The translations under genes and the position numbers were made by a program. A stretch of DNA of 64,000 nucleotides. Origin: Azorinus chamasolen. Its lineage: Eukaryota; Mollusca; Bivalvia; Cardiida; Solecurtidae. Shown piece after piece: positions 22,228-34,773 of the stretch. The DNA is taken from contig OY755242.1 of the NCBI GenBank assembly GCA_963576725.1, forward strand, positions 60,370,480 to 60,434,479. The letters run 5' to 3'. The notes beneath the pieces are model-generated. The model did not search any database. It saw only the letters and a list, made by a program, of their open reading frames with translations, and was not told the DNA's origin. Each line of letters starts with the position of its first letter. Within the stretch, counting starts at the first letter, position 1.

Positions 22228-23941
22228 ACCTTTAGTTCATTGACATTCATGTAGACAAAATAAAAACATAACTGTTAATTAGATTTTTTGTTTAAATATT
22301 CATTTAATGACACACGGACACAGGGAAATTTGAAAATAATATACAAACTGTAGCATCATCTCAGATTCTCTGTATAATAGTATTTTAAAAGCATCCAGAA
22401 GAGACCCTAATCAGACAGCTTTTGTAGGAGCTGTCTGTTCTGGGTCTACTCTGCAAAGGCATAGAAAGGTGAATTTATGGTGTAAAGGATTAACCCTTTT
22501 CCATTTTAATAGTCATGTAATAATTATCATAAATATGTATTAGCTGAATTTTTATAATGGCACATGGACACATGATGTTTTGGTGTTGATAGATACTGTA
22601 CAGTTTTATTTTAACTTCATTAAGCAACTTAGCTATTTGATCTGGGTCTACTCCGTTTGCAAGGTCTGAAAAGCATACATTATATGAAGGGAAGAGTTAA
22701 ACGAATAATTACAGAGGATCTTAAAGATCTATGACATAGTTTACTGATTGTGCTTTCAGATTCCTAAGTTATTTTGCAAATTGATTGCATGCTTAGCCAG
22801 AAAGTGATTTTCGTTAACATTTTCTTATGAATATACATTCAATATTTCCCAATCTTAGGAATATTCATTGACATAATTCTTATGACAGAATATGACAATT
22901 TTGGGTCATAATGATAGAGGTGGCATATTTAGAAATCAAATAGATCTACCCTATGTCATATAAACAAAAGGAGCAGATCTTGAGCAGACTCTTCCTATTG
23001 GACCTGTCTGATTGAGGTCAAGCATGTTCGGGTAAAAGTGAACACATACCGTATATCTTACATGCTATTTCTATTAACAAGTTCACTCTCTCTCTTTCAG
23101 TCACTTTTGAAGCTATGTTTTGGAAGAAGTGCCCACATGTGCAAATACATGAAACAACAAATACAGGTGACAGAACACCAAGAAGAGGATCTGCTTTATT
23201 CATCAAAAAACGACAAGACGGCATTAATTTACTGTCATGGCAAAAATAAAGTTGTTAGAATATAACATGCAAATTAATCATTTCTCTGAAATAAAATCTT
23301 TCCCCAAGCCTTTGAACACACAGAAAACCTAGGCCAGATGGTTCCTATAGGGTCTACTCTGTTTACTAGTGAAATTTTGATAGAATAGACCAGACTCAAC
23401 AGTTTCTACCAATACCAAAACAAAAACTCTGATGTACATACCATATGCCATTATAAAAACCAGCCAATAAACATGCATGATATCGTTATTTCTAGCATGA
23501 ATATGCAATAGGAAAAGGGTTAACCTTTTATTCCATGAATATTCATGTCAGAAATATTGACACCATGAATCTTAATTAAATCATTTTTATAATGGCACAT
23601 GGACACAGGAATTGTTTATTAAACATAACAGACCCTAACAAGACAACTCTCACAGGATACATTTGGTCTGGGTTTACACTGTTTTCAAAGGTGTTGGAAA
23701 TGCCTTTTTATGGATCACGTGTTAACAAATTTCAACGAACCCACAGCTGGAAAAGTAGCGTTTTGTAGCCATCTTGAAAATGATTGGGCAATTTTTTGAG
23801 GTCAAAACAAAAAATAAAAGTCATCGTGTTTTTCTTTTAGAATATATGACTCTTTTACTTGAACTGTTATATCATACACTGTTATTTTACAGATTATGTT
23901 TTTAGAAGATTGAATAAACTTTCCAGTGCCTCAACCCTCCT

Positions 23942-24560
23942 TTTTAGCTCACCTGGCCTGAGTATGCTCAGGTGAGTTTTTATGATTGCCCTCCTACTGT
24001 CTGTAACAATTGTTTTGCATACATGTACTTACAAATCCTGGAACTGCATGACAGAATGTACCAAACTTTAGATAAATAATCTTTGAATCATGCTATATCA
24101 AAATTGTTAAAATAATCTGGATCCATGTAGACCTCTGGTTGCCATGGCAATCATAAAACATCTCCAAAACCAGTGATCAGAATTGAATGATATTTGATAG
24201 GAACTGTCTGCTTGTGATCCTCTTCCAAACCTCTAAATCATCTTGATATCTTAAAAAGTATGGCCACTAGGGGCAGGGCTAATTTCCTTATATGATTGTT
24301 TTGGGAAAACTTAAAAATCATCTCCAAAACTGGTTGTCCAATTCAAATGGCATTTGATAGGAATAATCCTCTGGTGACCATATTGAGAATGAATTAAGAC
24401 TGCCATGCATAATTTGAACAAACTGAATAATCTTCATTTGAATAAATAAATTATGACCCTGTTATTCTCATTTTCTGGAGATTGCTGTGACTAGTTCATC
24501 TTTATCTAGTGCTACAATTCTCAGGTGAGCAATATATGGCCACCATGGCCCTCCTATTTC
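23942..24560 (+). mobile_element. bivalve AGCTCACCTG-type repeat
   Basis: Starts TTTTAGCTCACCTGGCCTGA and ends CTCAGGTGAGCAATATATGG then CCACCATGGCCCTCC. Two direct blocks (ATCTCCAAAACCAGTGATC and ATCTCCAAAACTGGTTGTC) show internal tandem structure. I recognise this repeat type from bivalve genomic DNA but cannot name its transposition class. Confidence 0.6.
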
Positions 24561-27500
24561 TGGTGCCATTCACTCTAATTCCATTTCTGCTGTTGCATCT
24601 AGTACTGATGAAAACGTTCCATTTTATCGGCATGCTTTTGCTTTTGAGGTTGTGGTGTGGATACTTAATAAGTCTCCTCAGGGACATCAAGTAGGTAAGG
24701 GACTGGTCAATGTTTGGGGAGTTGTTCAAGTTATAGAAGGCACTGCAGTTGTGGGTAGAGCTGCTGGCTCTTCAGCAAACATCAATTCCATGACCTCAAA
24801 GTACCTCTAAGTCTGTTTACTATACCCAGTTTGTTTTTATATACCTTCAATACATATCAGAATTCATACTGTGCTCAACATAATTTATTGAGAGCATCTG
24901 TTACTGTTATAAATAAACAATATGCAAACATTATACATGTATTTGTGTTTTGTTGTGAACTATTATGTTGGCCAAGTGATCCTAACATTATTCAAGTTCA
25001 AGGCTATTTATATTTTATTTGCAGACCAAACAGATTAATTTCAGAAACATGCAACTTCAGAATGATAGTTTGTACTTATTAGTCTCCCACTGGCCACTGG
25101 AGGGGGACTATAGATTTGCACACCGTCTGTATTATTACTAAAAATGCTCACAAGGGACCTACATGTTTTAAAAAGAGCTTGTTGCACTTTTGTACACATG
25201 TAGTTACTGAATGCAGAATGTAAGCAATGCATAAAGCTTCTTCAGCACTTTCTGCATTTCTTTCAGTCTGAATTAAGCTACTGCCTGTATTTTGAAAAAC
25301 CTATATTTGTTTATTTAATGGTTATTATATACATTTCTAATGTAATTCATCAATGGTTTCCCATCAGAAGTCAGGGGCCTTTAATAGGGAAATTACAGTC
25401 TAACTTGTGCAATAACATGTATTTAGAGCAGATCCTTACACCAATGCACATACTTTAGATCAGTGATAAAGCATAGAGGGAGACCCAATTGTAAAAATTG
25501 AGTTTGGAGACTCAGTTCTTATATATGTATATCTTCTTACAGTGTAATCTGTAGCAAGTGAATTAGGAGTTCTGCCATAAAAACTGAAGAGAGATAGGAC
25601 TGTGGGTTAAATGAATTCTCATACAGTGCCCTGATATTCCAAGACTATTAACCTTGAGCTGCCTAAAATATATCTTCAAGAAGTATTGTTTTGATGTGAT
25701 CCAAAGCACTGGTGTAAATTTGTGATGCTACGATTCACAAATACCTTAATCAGCCTCATATCTATGTAATTCAGCAGGAATTCTAATTAGTACATGTACA
25801 ACAGAAAGGTAAAAGACTACAACAGTTAACAAGCACCAATCATTATTGTAGGCATGTACCAATAGGTAAAGCACATAAATGAATTACACTATATCTCACC
25901 TGACACTCCTTCATGGAACAATACATGAAACATTATATCATGACTCAAATATTTTTATGTCAATATGAATTAATTTATAATGTCATTAGCCTTTGAAAGT
26001 AGAAAAAAGTAATTCAAATTCACTAAAAACATTCCTTCAACCATTTTGTGCTTTGATGCTATGGCACTGCTGTAAGAATTCTTGTTACATTTTATATATT
26101 GACTTATCTTTTATTTTATTGACACTTGCACCAGCTTCATTAATAATAATTTGTGCAAGTATTTAACCATTTATCTTATACAGACACCATTTTTGACCTT
26201 TGCAAACAAAGTAGACCCAAGTCAGATGGTTCCTGAAGAAAGCATCTTATCATGGTTTATTCTGTTATGAAACTATAATTCATGTATGTAGAATGGAATC
26301 TAGTTTCTACAAAATAGCAAAAAGGTCCTGAGTACTTATGTCATTATTAAATTCAGATAATAAATATTCATGCCATTATTTCCTACATGAATACTCAACA
26401 GGGAAAGGGTTAAGCCATCATATTTATAAAAAAGATCATGTTAAACATAAACAAATTACTAAGTGTTTTCTGTTTGGATGTACCAATAGTGTGGTAAACA
26501 TTGAAACAATCTTGTTGAACATCATGCAGAAATCACACCAGTTGAATCTGGAATATTTATAATTTAGCAATTAACCATGAAGTATAGACTTATTTCTGTG
26601 AATTATATAAATTTACCTTTAATTCTGGATATACATTTCTCCTCATCCATGCTTGATTAGCCCTTGGTGATACAGCTTGATAACAGTAAGTAGAAACACA
26701 TCTGATATCACATTATGAATTGACAGGTCAATCTGATCAAATATACAGACTGACACTGACAATAGAACACCATTAGGTACACAATGTGACAACAGAAAAC
26801 TCATTTGTGACCGCATTTCCTCCTTTTAAACCATAGACTCTGGTCTCTCTTGTTCCTCTGATGAATCAAACCCACCATGATGCAGTCATATTCATTTGCT
26901 TTGACACTCTTGACAAATCAGTCCTTACTGTCCAGTGGATGGTATTTGAATTTCCTGTCACACACAAAAACATAATTATCCTCTATGTAAATGCTGAAAT
27001 ATTAAAAATAATCAAACCATTCTTAGAGACAGCAAGAAACATATGCAATAAGTGGAAATCAATTGTATACAGATGAACACAAAGTGACATACCTTGTACC
27101 CTAATGTCAATTTATTGTCAATTGTTAATGTCAAAAATATGTCATTTACATTTTAATACCAATAAAATATATCTAATCTCACATATGGGATAGATAATAC
27201 AATATAGTGTGACATAAAATCATTTGCAAACATAACATTTTCACCTAGAAAAAACTAGGCTTAGATACCTGAATTATATCCAAAACCTAGTACACATATG
27301 TCAATAATTTGTGGACTAAGGCTACTCGAAATAGTGATAATTAAAACTAATGTGACCATAATAAGTGGATACATCAATTGTATACAGTTGAACATATAGT
27401 AAGTTAGTAACAGATCTACATTGTAGATCTGCCCAAATGTCAATTTAATGTCAATTGCCAATGTCAAAAATAGCATGTCATGTATATTTTAATATGATTT

Positions 27501-27730
27501 TTTTTTATCTATTTTCACATATATAGACATTATGCACAACATGAAATCATTTGCCAGCGTAACGGTTTCACCTAGATATGCTAAGGCTACACGAATACAT
27601 GATAGCAATCTACTTTCGGTTTGGTGAGATCCTCGGCTCAACATATGATAGATCTGCATTATACCAGAGATGTAGAATCTACATGTCTCTGATTATACGC
27701 CACATGACCATATTCAAACAATATTACTTG
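24561..27730. other. decayed interior of the 7.16-kb transposon
   Basis: AT-rich with short open frames only. A frame at 24550-24810 (ending in ANINSMTSKYL then stop) is open for about 90 codons on the plus strand, but I do not recognise it. A pogo-type hairpin remnant lies near 25200. Repeated TGTCAATTTA/TGTCAATTG blocks occur at 27100 and 27430. No assured gene. Confidence 0.4.
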
Positions 27731-27949
27731 TTAACCCTTTCCCTGTTCTATAGTTATTCCAAATATACCTAAAATAGTTAAAATGAAATATGCAAGGTGG
27801 AACATTGTAGCCATTTTAGAAAGTAAACAAACTGATCTATCAAATTCAATGAGCAAACAGAGCAGACCCTGATCAGACGGCTCCTATAGATCTGGGTCTA
27901 TTCTGTTTGCAAATGCGTGAAAACACGTTTATATGAAGGAAAGGGTTAA
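27731..27949. mobile_element. piggyBac-like TTAA MITE
   Basis: TTAACCCTTTCCCTGTTCTA and AAGGAAAGGGTTAA ends. The hairpin has lost one arm (AGACGGCTCCTATAGATCTG). 219 bp. Confidence 0.75.
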
Positions 27950-28398
27950 TAAACAAACATTAAATCCTAATAGGACACGCGCCTCCAAACAATGACTTAT
28001 GTACTGGCATTATACAGTTTATGCCAGTAACAAACAACATGAATGACAGTAATAACACTTTGGCAAGCCCCAAGCGTAAGCAAATTTTACTAAATTTAGC
28101 TCAAAAAGTGTACTTACCACCATGATATTGTCTTTGCAACACGTATGTTACATACTGAGTACAATTTTAGTCTGCGGTCTGGTTCTAGAGCATCAGTTTG
28201 TTAATGACGGCTGTTTTCTTCCAGTCGGTTGTTTCTGTTACCGTGTTGGTAGCCATCTTGGAAACACAAGCGAATGTCAAAGCGATACACCTCGCGAGTA
28301 GGCTAGCTTGCGCCTTGCTGGCACTAGGCGGGCGCCCTCGTTCAGAGTCCAAGCGCTCGAAGTAACATCGAGCGCCCACACTCCTGAACAGGCCTCAG

Positions 28399-29979
28399 GG
28401 CTACCCAACTGACCGTCACTCTGTGCATGCTTTTGCAAGGCAGTGGTTGTCTCAAAATAGACTTGAACTGTCAAAACTGAATAAACAGCGATCGTCTCAA
28501 AATGAACACGAACTGTCAAACTTTAATATGCAGGGACAAACTCAAGACAACTTTAGTATGCATCCTGTTCCAGGAAACGGACATAGACCTCAATTTAGCA
28601 TTGACTCATGTAGTTCTTTTGGGCAGGGGTCGTCTCAAAATGAGTTTAAGCAAAATATGTTAACCACTTCTAACTTGGGTCAAACAAACACTAGTGGGTC
28701 TAGCTTGTGTAAGGGGGTGGGGGATCTACATGAGGGGTCTTTTCAAAATGGTTTTGGCTCTTTGTTCACTGACAAAAGAAGTTTTTCTACAAACATACCT
28801 TTGTACAACAACCGAGACAGGCAGCCACCATTTACTGACTCACTCTTGTTGAAACCCGGTTACTTTGATAAACAATTACATCCTGAATACAGTCATAATT
28901 CTTTTGGGTCTCAAGTCTTAGGGAATTCATTTGAACAACGAAGCTATAGACCTTGTGATCGGTCAAGCTTTGTACCAGATGTACAGTCAGGCCGTGTCCA
29001 AACAACATATCCCAGTTACACTCCGTATGGACAGTCAAGCAACAGGTCTGCGACTCAGCCTCATTATGAAACTTCTATGCCTTCAAGTCACATACCTGAG
29101 AACTATCCACTTCGCACACAAGTGCCTTCATTACACAATAACAATAGGCCATTACACTTTGAGACATTTAATCGAACTTCGAACCATAAGGCGAAAGATC
29201 CAGACACTTTTGATGGAAAAACAACAGACTGGCGTGACTACTTAATTCACTTTGAAAATGTAGCTCACTGGAATAACTGGACTGAGGAAGAGAAATCTCA
29301 ACAGCTAATTATGAGTTTAAGGGGTCCTGCCCAAAAACTGCTCAGTGACTTCCTCCCAAATCAAATGTATAGCTACAGGTATCTTGTTGATACTTTAGGT
29401 AGAAGGTTCAATCCTGCAGAGCGTGAAACAGCTTTCCGCTGTGAATTCAGAAATAGGCGTCAGCAGAAGAATGAGTCTGCCTCTGATTTTGGCTATGCCC
29501 TACAAAGGCTATGTCTACAAGCCTATCACGGGGTACAGCCGGAAGCCCGAGAAATTTACACCATTGAGCAATTCATAAATGGCCTTGCACGCACTGAAGT
29601 GCGCAGTCATGTTCAATTCCGCCACCCTAAAACAATAGATGCGGCTATTGCACTTGCGGTAGAATTTGAGGCATTTGAGGGGTCTCAGGGTATACTTAGG
29701 AAGCCTAGGTTTGAAGACGATTCTCAGTTGAATGCTATGAGTTCTACTGACAAAAGGAATTCAGATTCCTGTGAAAGGTCTTTAAAAGAAATAGCAACTT
29801 TACTGGAAAATCTCACTCAAACCTTTAAAAGTATTTCCAGAAGTAGGTCAAACAGCAGAGACAGGTCAAATAGCAGAGATAGGTCAGATTTTGATAGGTT
29901 CAAAAACATAGAATGTTTTAAATGCCATGCAAAGGGTCACATTGCAACCAAATGTCCACAAAATCAGTCGGAAAACTAG
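28399..29979 (+). CDS. gypsy-1 gag, main part with zinc knuckle
   Basis: Continues the gag frame to the stop at 29977-29979, over 520 residues. The first half is Gln/Ser/Asn-rich. A capsid-like domain follows, beginning near the 'KDPDTFDGKTTDWRDYLIHF' segment and including 'MSLRGPAQKLL'. An Arg/Ser-rich stretch (SRSRSNSRDRSNSRD) precedes the C-terminal CX2CX4HX4C zinc knuckle (CFKCHAKGHIATKC), which binds genomic RNA. The capsid type is the one shared by gypsy elements and Arc-like proteins. The 3' 58 bases overlap pol. Confidence 0.85.
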   Translation, partial: GYPTDRHSVHAFARQWLSQNRLELSKLNKQRSSQNEHELSNFNMQGQTQDNFSMHPVPGNGHRPQFSIDSCSSFGQGSSQNEFKQNMLTTSNLGQTNTSGSSLCKGVGDLHEGSFQNGFGSLFTDKRSFSTNIPLYNNRDRQPPFTDSLLLKPGYFDKQLHPEYSHNSFGSQVLGNSFEQRSYRPCDRSSFVPDVQSGRVQTTYPSYTPYGQSSNRSATQPHYETSMPSSHIPENYPLRTQVPSLHNNNRPLHFETFNRTSNHKAKDPDTFDGKTTDWRDYLIHFENVAHWNNWTEEEKSQQLIMSLRGPAQKLLSDFLPNQMYSYRYLVDTLGRRFNPAERETAFRCEFRNRRQQKNESASDFGYALQRLCLQAYHGVQPEAREIYTIEQFINGLARTEVRSHVQFRHPKTIDAAIALAVEFEAFEGSQGILRKPRFEDDSQLNAMSSTDKRNSDSCERSLKEIATLLENLTQTFKSISRSRSNSRDRSNSRDRSDFDRFKNIECFKCHAKGHIATKCPQNQSEN

Positions 29980-32900
29980 GTCAGGCTGACCTTGTGCCCG
30001 ATAGCTCAGCCATTGTTTCAACTCCTGTTTATGGGCAGCAAAATATTGTACTAAGTGCTATTAAGAAAAGATCTTGTTTGTTTGCAAAAATGGTCATAGG
30101 TAACTTCTGTTGTCAGGCATTAATTGACTCAGGTTCTGCAACATGCGTTGTATCCTCTGAGGTTACACAGAAACTTGGGTTGAGTTTAGACAACTTGGCA
30201 AAGGTATCACATACCTTAACCGCTGCAAATGGGAGTAGTATTAAGGTGTTTGGAAAGCTAGCTTTAGACTTTGAACTTGATAATCAGCTCTTTTCATATA
30301 ACTTCATAGTGGCTGAATTGGATGGTGTTGATGTTGTTTTTGGGAATGACTTTCTGGAGGATTTTGATGTTAATGTTAAGTTTGGGAAAGCCTGCATGCA
30401 AGTTGGGAAACACAAAATTAAACTCATGAGGCAAGAGAGTAACAAATTAGCTAGGATTAGATTAGAAAACAATGTTTCAATCCCAGCGGAGTCAGAAATC
30501 ACAACAACAGCAAAACTTGATGGACTGTTTTCAGACCATGCCGGTGTTGTTGAACCATATAAACTTGTGTCTAGAAAAGGGTTGCTGATGGCTAGAGCAA
30601 TGATAGATACCACCCAAACAAATGTTCCTATTTCTTTGATAAATATAACAGACAAAAATGTTAAGCTCGACCGGAACTTGAGTATAGCAAGCGTTCAGCA
30701 AGTCTCAAGTTTAAGTTCTGCTGATTCAATTGAAAATCATGCAGAATTTCTGGCTGCTCCGCCTTCAAAGTCAGTGGTAAATAACACAACAGAATGTGTC
30801 AATATGTCTAGTATCAGTACGTCACAAGTAGTTTCTAACCACATCCCAGAGAACACACTGCCTTCTACTTTACAACTTCTTTTGAATGAATCTGCAGAAT
30901 CGTTAGGTCAACATCAAACAGATCAGGTTAAATCTTTGCTTCTTGACTATCAAGACATTTTTGTTGATGAGACTGGAAAGGTTGGTCAGACTAACCTAGT
31001 TGAGCACACAATAAATGTAGGTGATTCTGCGAGTTTTAAGCTTCCGGCTAGAAGAGTGCCACTTGCCCAGAGGGAAGTAGTAGAAAATGAAATTCAGAAA
31101 ATGTTAGACCAAGATGTAATTGAACCGAGCTCTAGCTCTTGGGCATCTCCAATAGTTCTAGTTAAAAAGCCTGACAATTCTATTAGGTTTTGTGTAGATT
31201 ATAGAAAACTTAACTCAGTTACCAAAAAGGATGCTTATCCTTTACCTAGGATAGGCGAAGCTTTAGACACACTGGCTGGTGCTAAGTATTTCTGTACTCT
31301 AGATTTGGCTAGCGGTTACTGGCAAGTAAAGATGGCTGACAAAGATAAACACCTTACTGCTTTTAACTCTCATATTGGGCTCTACCATTTCAAGGTCATG
31401 AGTTTTGGGCTCTGTAACGCGCCAGCAACTTTTGAACGTCTAATAGAGCTTGTTTTAAGGGACATGCAGTGGAAACAATGCCTATGCTATTTGGATGATA
31501 TTATTATCTTTGGGAAGACTTTTGAAGAAACTTTAGGGAATTTAAGACAAGTGTTTGATCGTTTCAGGGATGCTAACCTTACGTTAAAGCCAAAGAAATG
31601 TCATTTATTCAAAGAGCAGGTCAAATATCTAGGACATATAGTTTCTGAAAAGGGCATCTCATGTGATCCGTCAAAGGTGGAGGCCATTTTGAACTGGCCA
31701 ATACCTCAAAATAAAACTGAAGTAAAAAGTTTGTTAGGTTTGCTTAGTTATTATAGGAGATATGTTCCAGAATTTGCTAAGATCAGTTTTCCTGTGTCAC
31801 AACTCACTCAAAAACGCAAAACTTTTGTTTGGGATGAAGCTTGCCAGGCTAGTTTTGATAAACTCAAAATTATCCTAACGACATCTCCAATTTTAGGCTT
31901 CCCGGATAGAGATGGAATGTTCATTCTAGATACAGATGGTTGTCAAACTGGTATTGGAGCTGTTCTTTCTCAGGTGCAAAATGGTGAGGAAAGGGTCATT
32001 GCTTATGCTAGCAAAGCATTGAATAAATCTCAACAGCGGTATTGCACTACATTTATTGAGCTTCTAGCAGTAATCACATTCATCCGTCATTTTAGACACT
32101 ATCTTTGGGGTAGAAAATTTCTTGTAAGGTCTGATCATGCTTCATTAACTTGGTTAAGGAATTTCAAAGATCCAGAAGGCATGCTAGCCAGGTGGCTCAC
32201 CATCTTGGATACATATGACTTTGAAATTCAGTACAGGAAAGGAAGTCTTCATTCTAATGCTGATTCTCTGTCTCGTATCCCAGTCAAGAAACGTAAATGC
32301 AAGAGGGAAGACTGTCCTGATTGCACAGACTGCGTTTGCTCCAGTTCTCATAAAGTCCATGCAATAGGCGTCAAGCCAAGTTCGTCAGATGCTGACAAAG
32401 GCAAACATTTGCCTGTCCAAATTTCTTCAGTCACTGACAAAGGCAAAAGTTTGCTTGTCAGACCCTGTGCTCTAGCTGTAAATGCAAATTCTGCTGACTC
32501 TAATCAACTAAATTCCAGTCAAATTTTACCATCTCCGTCTGTTCTAAACTCGAATTGGATTGAGTGTTGGTCACATGATCAATTGGTTGACTTACAGACT
32601 GAAGACCCAGTTGTTGGGCCAATATTGAACATGAAAATGGCTTCTACATTGAAGCCGCCAAAGTCTGAGATTAATCAATTTGATTCCCGAGTAAGAACAC
32701 TTTGGAGCATTTGGGAGTCACTAACAATAACAAATGGTCTGCTTTACGGAAAATCTGACCTTGATAACTCTTTGAGATTAGTTCTCCCCTCAAAACTCAC
32801 CAATGACATATTTAAACAGCTTCATGAAAATCGTATTGCGGGACATCTTGGGAGGGACAAAACACTAGCTTCTATCAAGAAAAGGTTTTATTGGCCAAAC

Positions 32901-34040
32901 CTTACCAGTGATGTGAAGCGTTGGTGCCAATTTTGTAATGTCTGTGCACGTAGAAAACCAGGTCCGGGTCAAGGCAAATCTCCCCTTAAACAAGACATCT
33001 CTTTTCAACCATTGGACAGAATTGCACTAGATATCTTAGGACCATTGCCAATGACATCTGACGGCAATGAATATATGTTGGTAATCGGTGACTATTACAC
33101 AAAATACACTGAGGCATATGCTTTACCAAACCACACAGCTCTTACAGTGGCAGATAAACTAGTAACAGAATTTGTCTGTAGGTTCGGAGTTCCTTCTGTC
33201 ATACATTCAGACCAGGGTCCAGAGTTTGAATCTCGTCTGTTTAAGCAAATGTGTAAATTGCTTGCAATCGAAAAAACAAGAACGGTTCCGTACAATCCCA
33301 AATCTGATGGTATGATAGAACGCCATAACAGAACAATACAGCAAATGCTTGCTATGTTTGTCAATGAAAACCGCAATGACTGGGATGATCACCTTCCGTT
33401 TGTCATGATGGCGTACAGAGCCTCTTGCCATGAAAGTACAAAGTGTACTCCAAATCTTCTCATGTTTGGTAGAGAAATCAGTTTTCCTGTGGATGTCATG
33501 TTTGAAGATGCACCTGATTTACGTGATATACTTTGTCCATCCCAGTATGTTGAATGGCTTAAACAGTCACTTTCACAGTCATTTAACGTTGCTTCACAAA
33601 GCCTTAAGGTTGCAGCTTCTCGGCAAAAGAAAGCCTATAACAAAGGCTTAAAGCCAAGAAAATTTGCAGAGGGTGATTTAGTGTGGCGCTGGTATCCACC
33701 TACAGCAAATGCAAAGTTAGGATTAGGCTGGATAGGTCCATATAAAGTCCTTTCTGAAATAACAAGTGTAACATATAGGATCCAACATCTCAAGTCACTG
33801 AAAATCCTTACAGTTCATGTTGACCATCTGAAAGTTTACCATGGAAATCCTGAACTTTCAAATGACAGTGAATCTGCAGTTTCCCATGTTGATTTGCCAA
33901 CTGTCTCTCAAGACTCAGTACCGAGCGAGGAAACGTTATTGACCTGTCCAAATCAAGACAATGCTGAAGGTCAAGCTACTCCTTACCACACAAGGGTTGG
34001 GAGACGGGTGAAACCCAAAATAATATTTTCTCCCTGTTAA
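29922..34040 (+). CDS. gypsy-1 pol polyprotein
   Basis: Intact frame of 1,372 codons lying -1 relative to gag and overlapping it. Domains in order: aspartic protease with DSG at about residues 69-71; reverse transcriptase with YLDD at about 523-526; RNase H from about 660; integrase with an HHCC zinc site (H968, H975, C1005, C1008) and the DD35E triad D1037, D1097, E1133. The C-terminal tail has a GPYKVL-type motif typical of gypsy integrases. It would be made by -1 frameshifting or a similar mechanism. The first ATG lies inside the gag zinc-knuckle codons, so the real pol start is probably not this ATG. Confidence 0.92.
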   Translation: MPCKGSHCNQMSTKSVGKLGQADLVPDSSAIVSTPVYGQQNIVLSAIKKRSCLFAKMVIGNFCCQALIDSGSATCVVSSEVTQKLGLSLDNLAKVSHTLTAANGSSIKVFGKLALDFELDNQLFSYNFIVAELDGVDVVFGNDFLEDFDVNVKFGKACMQVGKHKIKLMRQESNKLARIRLENNVSIPAESEITTTAKLDGLFSDHAGVVEPYKLVSRKGLLMARAMIDTTQTNVPISLINITDKNVKLDRNLSIASVQQVSSLSSADSIENHAEFLAAPPSKSVVNNTTECVNMSSISTSQVVSNHIPENTLPSTLQLLLNESAESLGQHQTDQVKSLLLDYQDIFVDETGKVGQTNLVEHTINVGDSASFKLPARRVPLAQREVVENEIQKMLDQDVIEPSSSSWASPIVLVKKPDNSIRFCVDYRKLNSVTKKDAYPLPRIGEALDTLAGAKYFCTLDLASGYWQVKMADKDKHLTAFNSHIGLYHFKVMSFGLCNAPATFERLIELVLRDMQWKQCLCYLDDIIIFGKTFEETLGNLRQVFDRFRDANLTLKPKKCHLFKEQVKYLGHIVSEKGISCDPSKVEAILNWPIPQNKTEVKSLLGLLSYYRRYVPEFAKISFPVSQLTQKRKTFVWDEACQASFDKLKIILTTSPILGFPDRDGMFILDTDGCQTGIGAVLSQVQNGEERVIAYASKALNKSQQRYCTTFIELLAVITFIRHFRHYLWGRKFLVRSDHASLTWLRNFKDPEGMLARWLTILDTYDFEIQYRKGSLHSNADSLSRIPVKKRKCKREDCPDCTDCVCSSSHKVHAIGVKPSSSDADKGKHLPVQISSVTDKGKSLLVRPCALAVNANSADSNQLNSSQILPSPSVLNSNWIECWSHDQLVDLQTEDPVVGPILNMKMASTLKPPKSEINQFDSRVRTLWSIWESLTITNGLLYGKSDLDNSLRLVLPSKLTNDIFKQLHENRIAGHLGRDKTLASIKKRFYWPNLTSDVKRWCQFCNVCARRKPGPGQGKSPLKQDISFQPLDRIALDILGPLPMTSDGNEYMLVIGDYYTKYTEAYALPNHTALTVADKLVTEFVCRFGVPSVIHSDQGPEFESRLFKQMCKLLAIEKTRTVPYNPKSDGMIERHNRTIQQMLAMFVNENRNDWDDHLPFVMMAYRASCHESTKCTPNLLMFGREISFPVDVMFEDAPDLRDILCPSQYVEWLKQSLSQSFNVASQSLKVAASRQKKAYNKGLKPRKFAEGDLVWRWYPPTANAKLGLGWIGPYKVLSEITSVTYRIQHLKSLKILTVHVDHLKVYHGNPELSNDSESAVSHVDLPTVSQDSVPSEETLLTCPNQDNAEGQATPYHTRVGRRVKPKIIFSPC

Positions 34041-34773
34041 GCTGTAGAAAAGTCAATTTTCAAATTCAGCTTAACCCTGGGAATAAATACAGAGGCCAGA
34101 TGTGTTTTTGTTTTTGTTTTTTTGTTGTTAAAAGGAAATGTTTTCCTTGTAAAATTTGACTAATCCAAAGGACTCTTAGCATTAGTCCTTACCTTAGTCT
34201 CTATATTGTAATATTCATGTTGTAAATACTTTCTTTGAATCTATCAAAGGAAAGGGTTTTTTCCTGTTACGATGTTATATTCAATAAACCATTTGTAATA
34301 GGCCCAGTTCCAGTGTTTGTATTGCTTGCAAAATAGGCTTTTGCAATACAAATGTCAAATTGTAGTACGTATTATGTCCTGTGTGGTAACGTACATGGTT
34401 GTAATTAAAATATATTGTATTAAACACTTCCTTAAAGCAGTTTAAATTTACATGATGATAAGTCTTGTTAAATGTAATAACTGAGGCTTATTACATTTAA
34501 CATTGTCTCGACTGCAACAAATTAATAATAAAAAACTGTTCATGTTGTCAGTCTACTTGCGAATAAACTTTCGGGGGTTTTACAATGAGACCTGCATATC
34601 TTTTCTCTTTCTGTCCCTCCATTTCTTCCTATTTACATTTAAAATTGTCTAAGTTTTAGATCAGAAATAATGGATAAGCGTGAATGTACTCTTCATTATG
34701 ATTAAAAGGATCACTTAGCCTGGATTGGCATGTGGGCGACATCATCTATGACTAGGCGTATAGCTGTAGTACA

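Larger units (their letters stand above)
21237..28395. mobile_element. 7.16-kb DNA transposon inserted in gypsy-1 gag
   Basis: The ends are inverted: AGGCCTGTTCAGGAGCGCGG at the left and CTCCTGAACAGGCCT at the right. The similarity continues as GGGCGCTCGAT on both sides, and more loosely for about 150 bp to a CCAAGATG start codon on each strand. The flanking target duplication is CAG (21234-21236 and 28396-28398). A 3-bp CWG-type duplication and two inward-facing genes would fit a PIF/Harbinger-like element, but the transposase DDE core is not visible, so this is a suggestion only. The interior holds MITEs and other repeats and is mostly decayed. Confidence 0.8.

Noticed and set aside
26861..27076. 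71-codon frame inside the 7.16-kb transposon, and minus-strand readings of the same DNA
   Set aside because: Stops in all readings within about 60 codons, no family match; probably decayed sequence.
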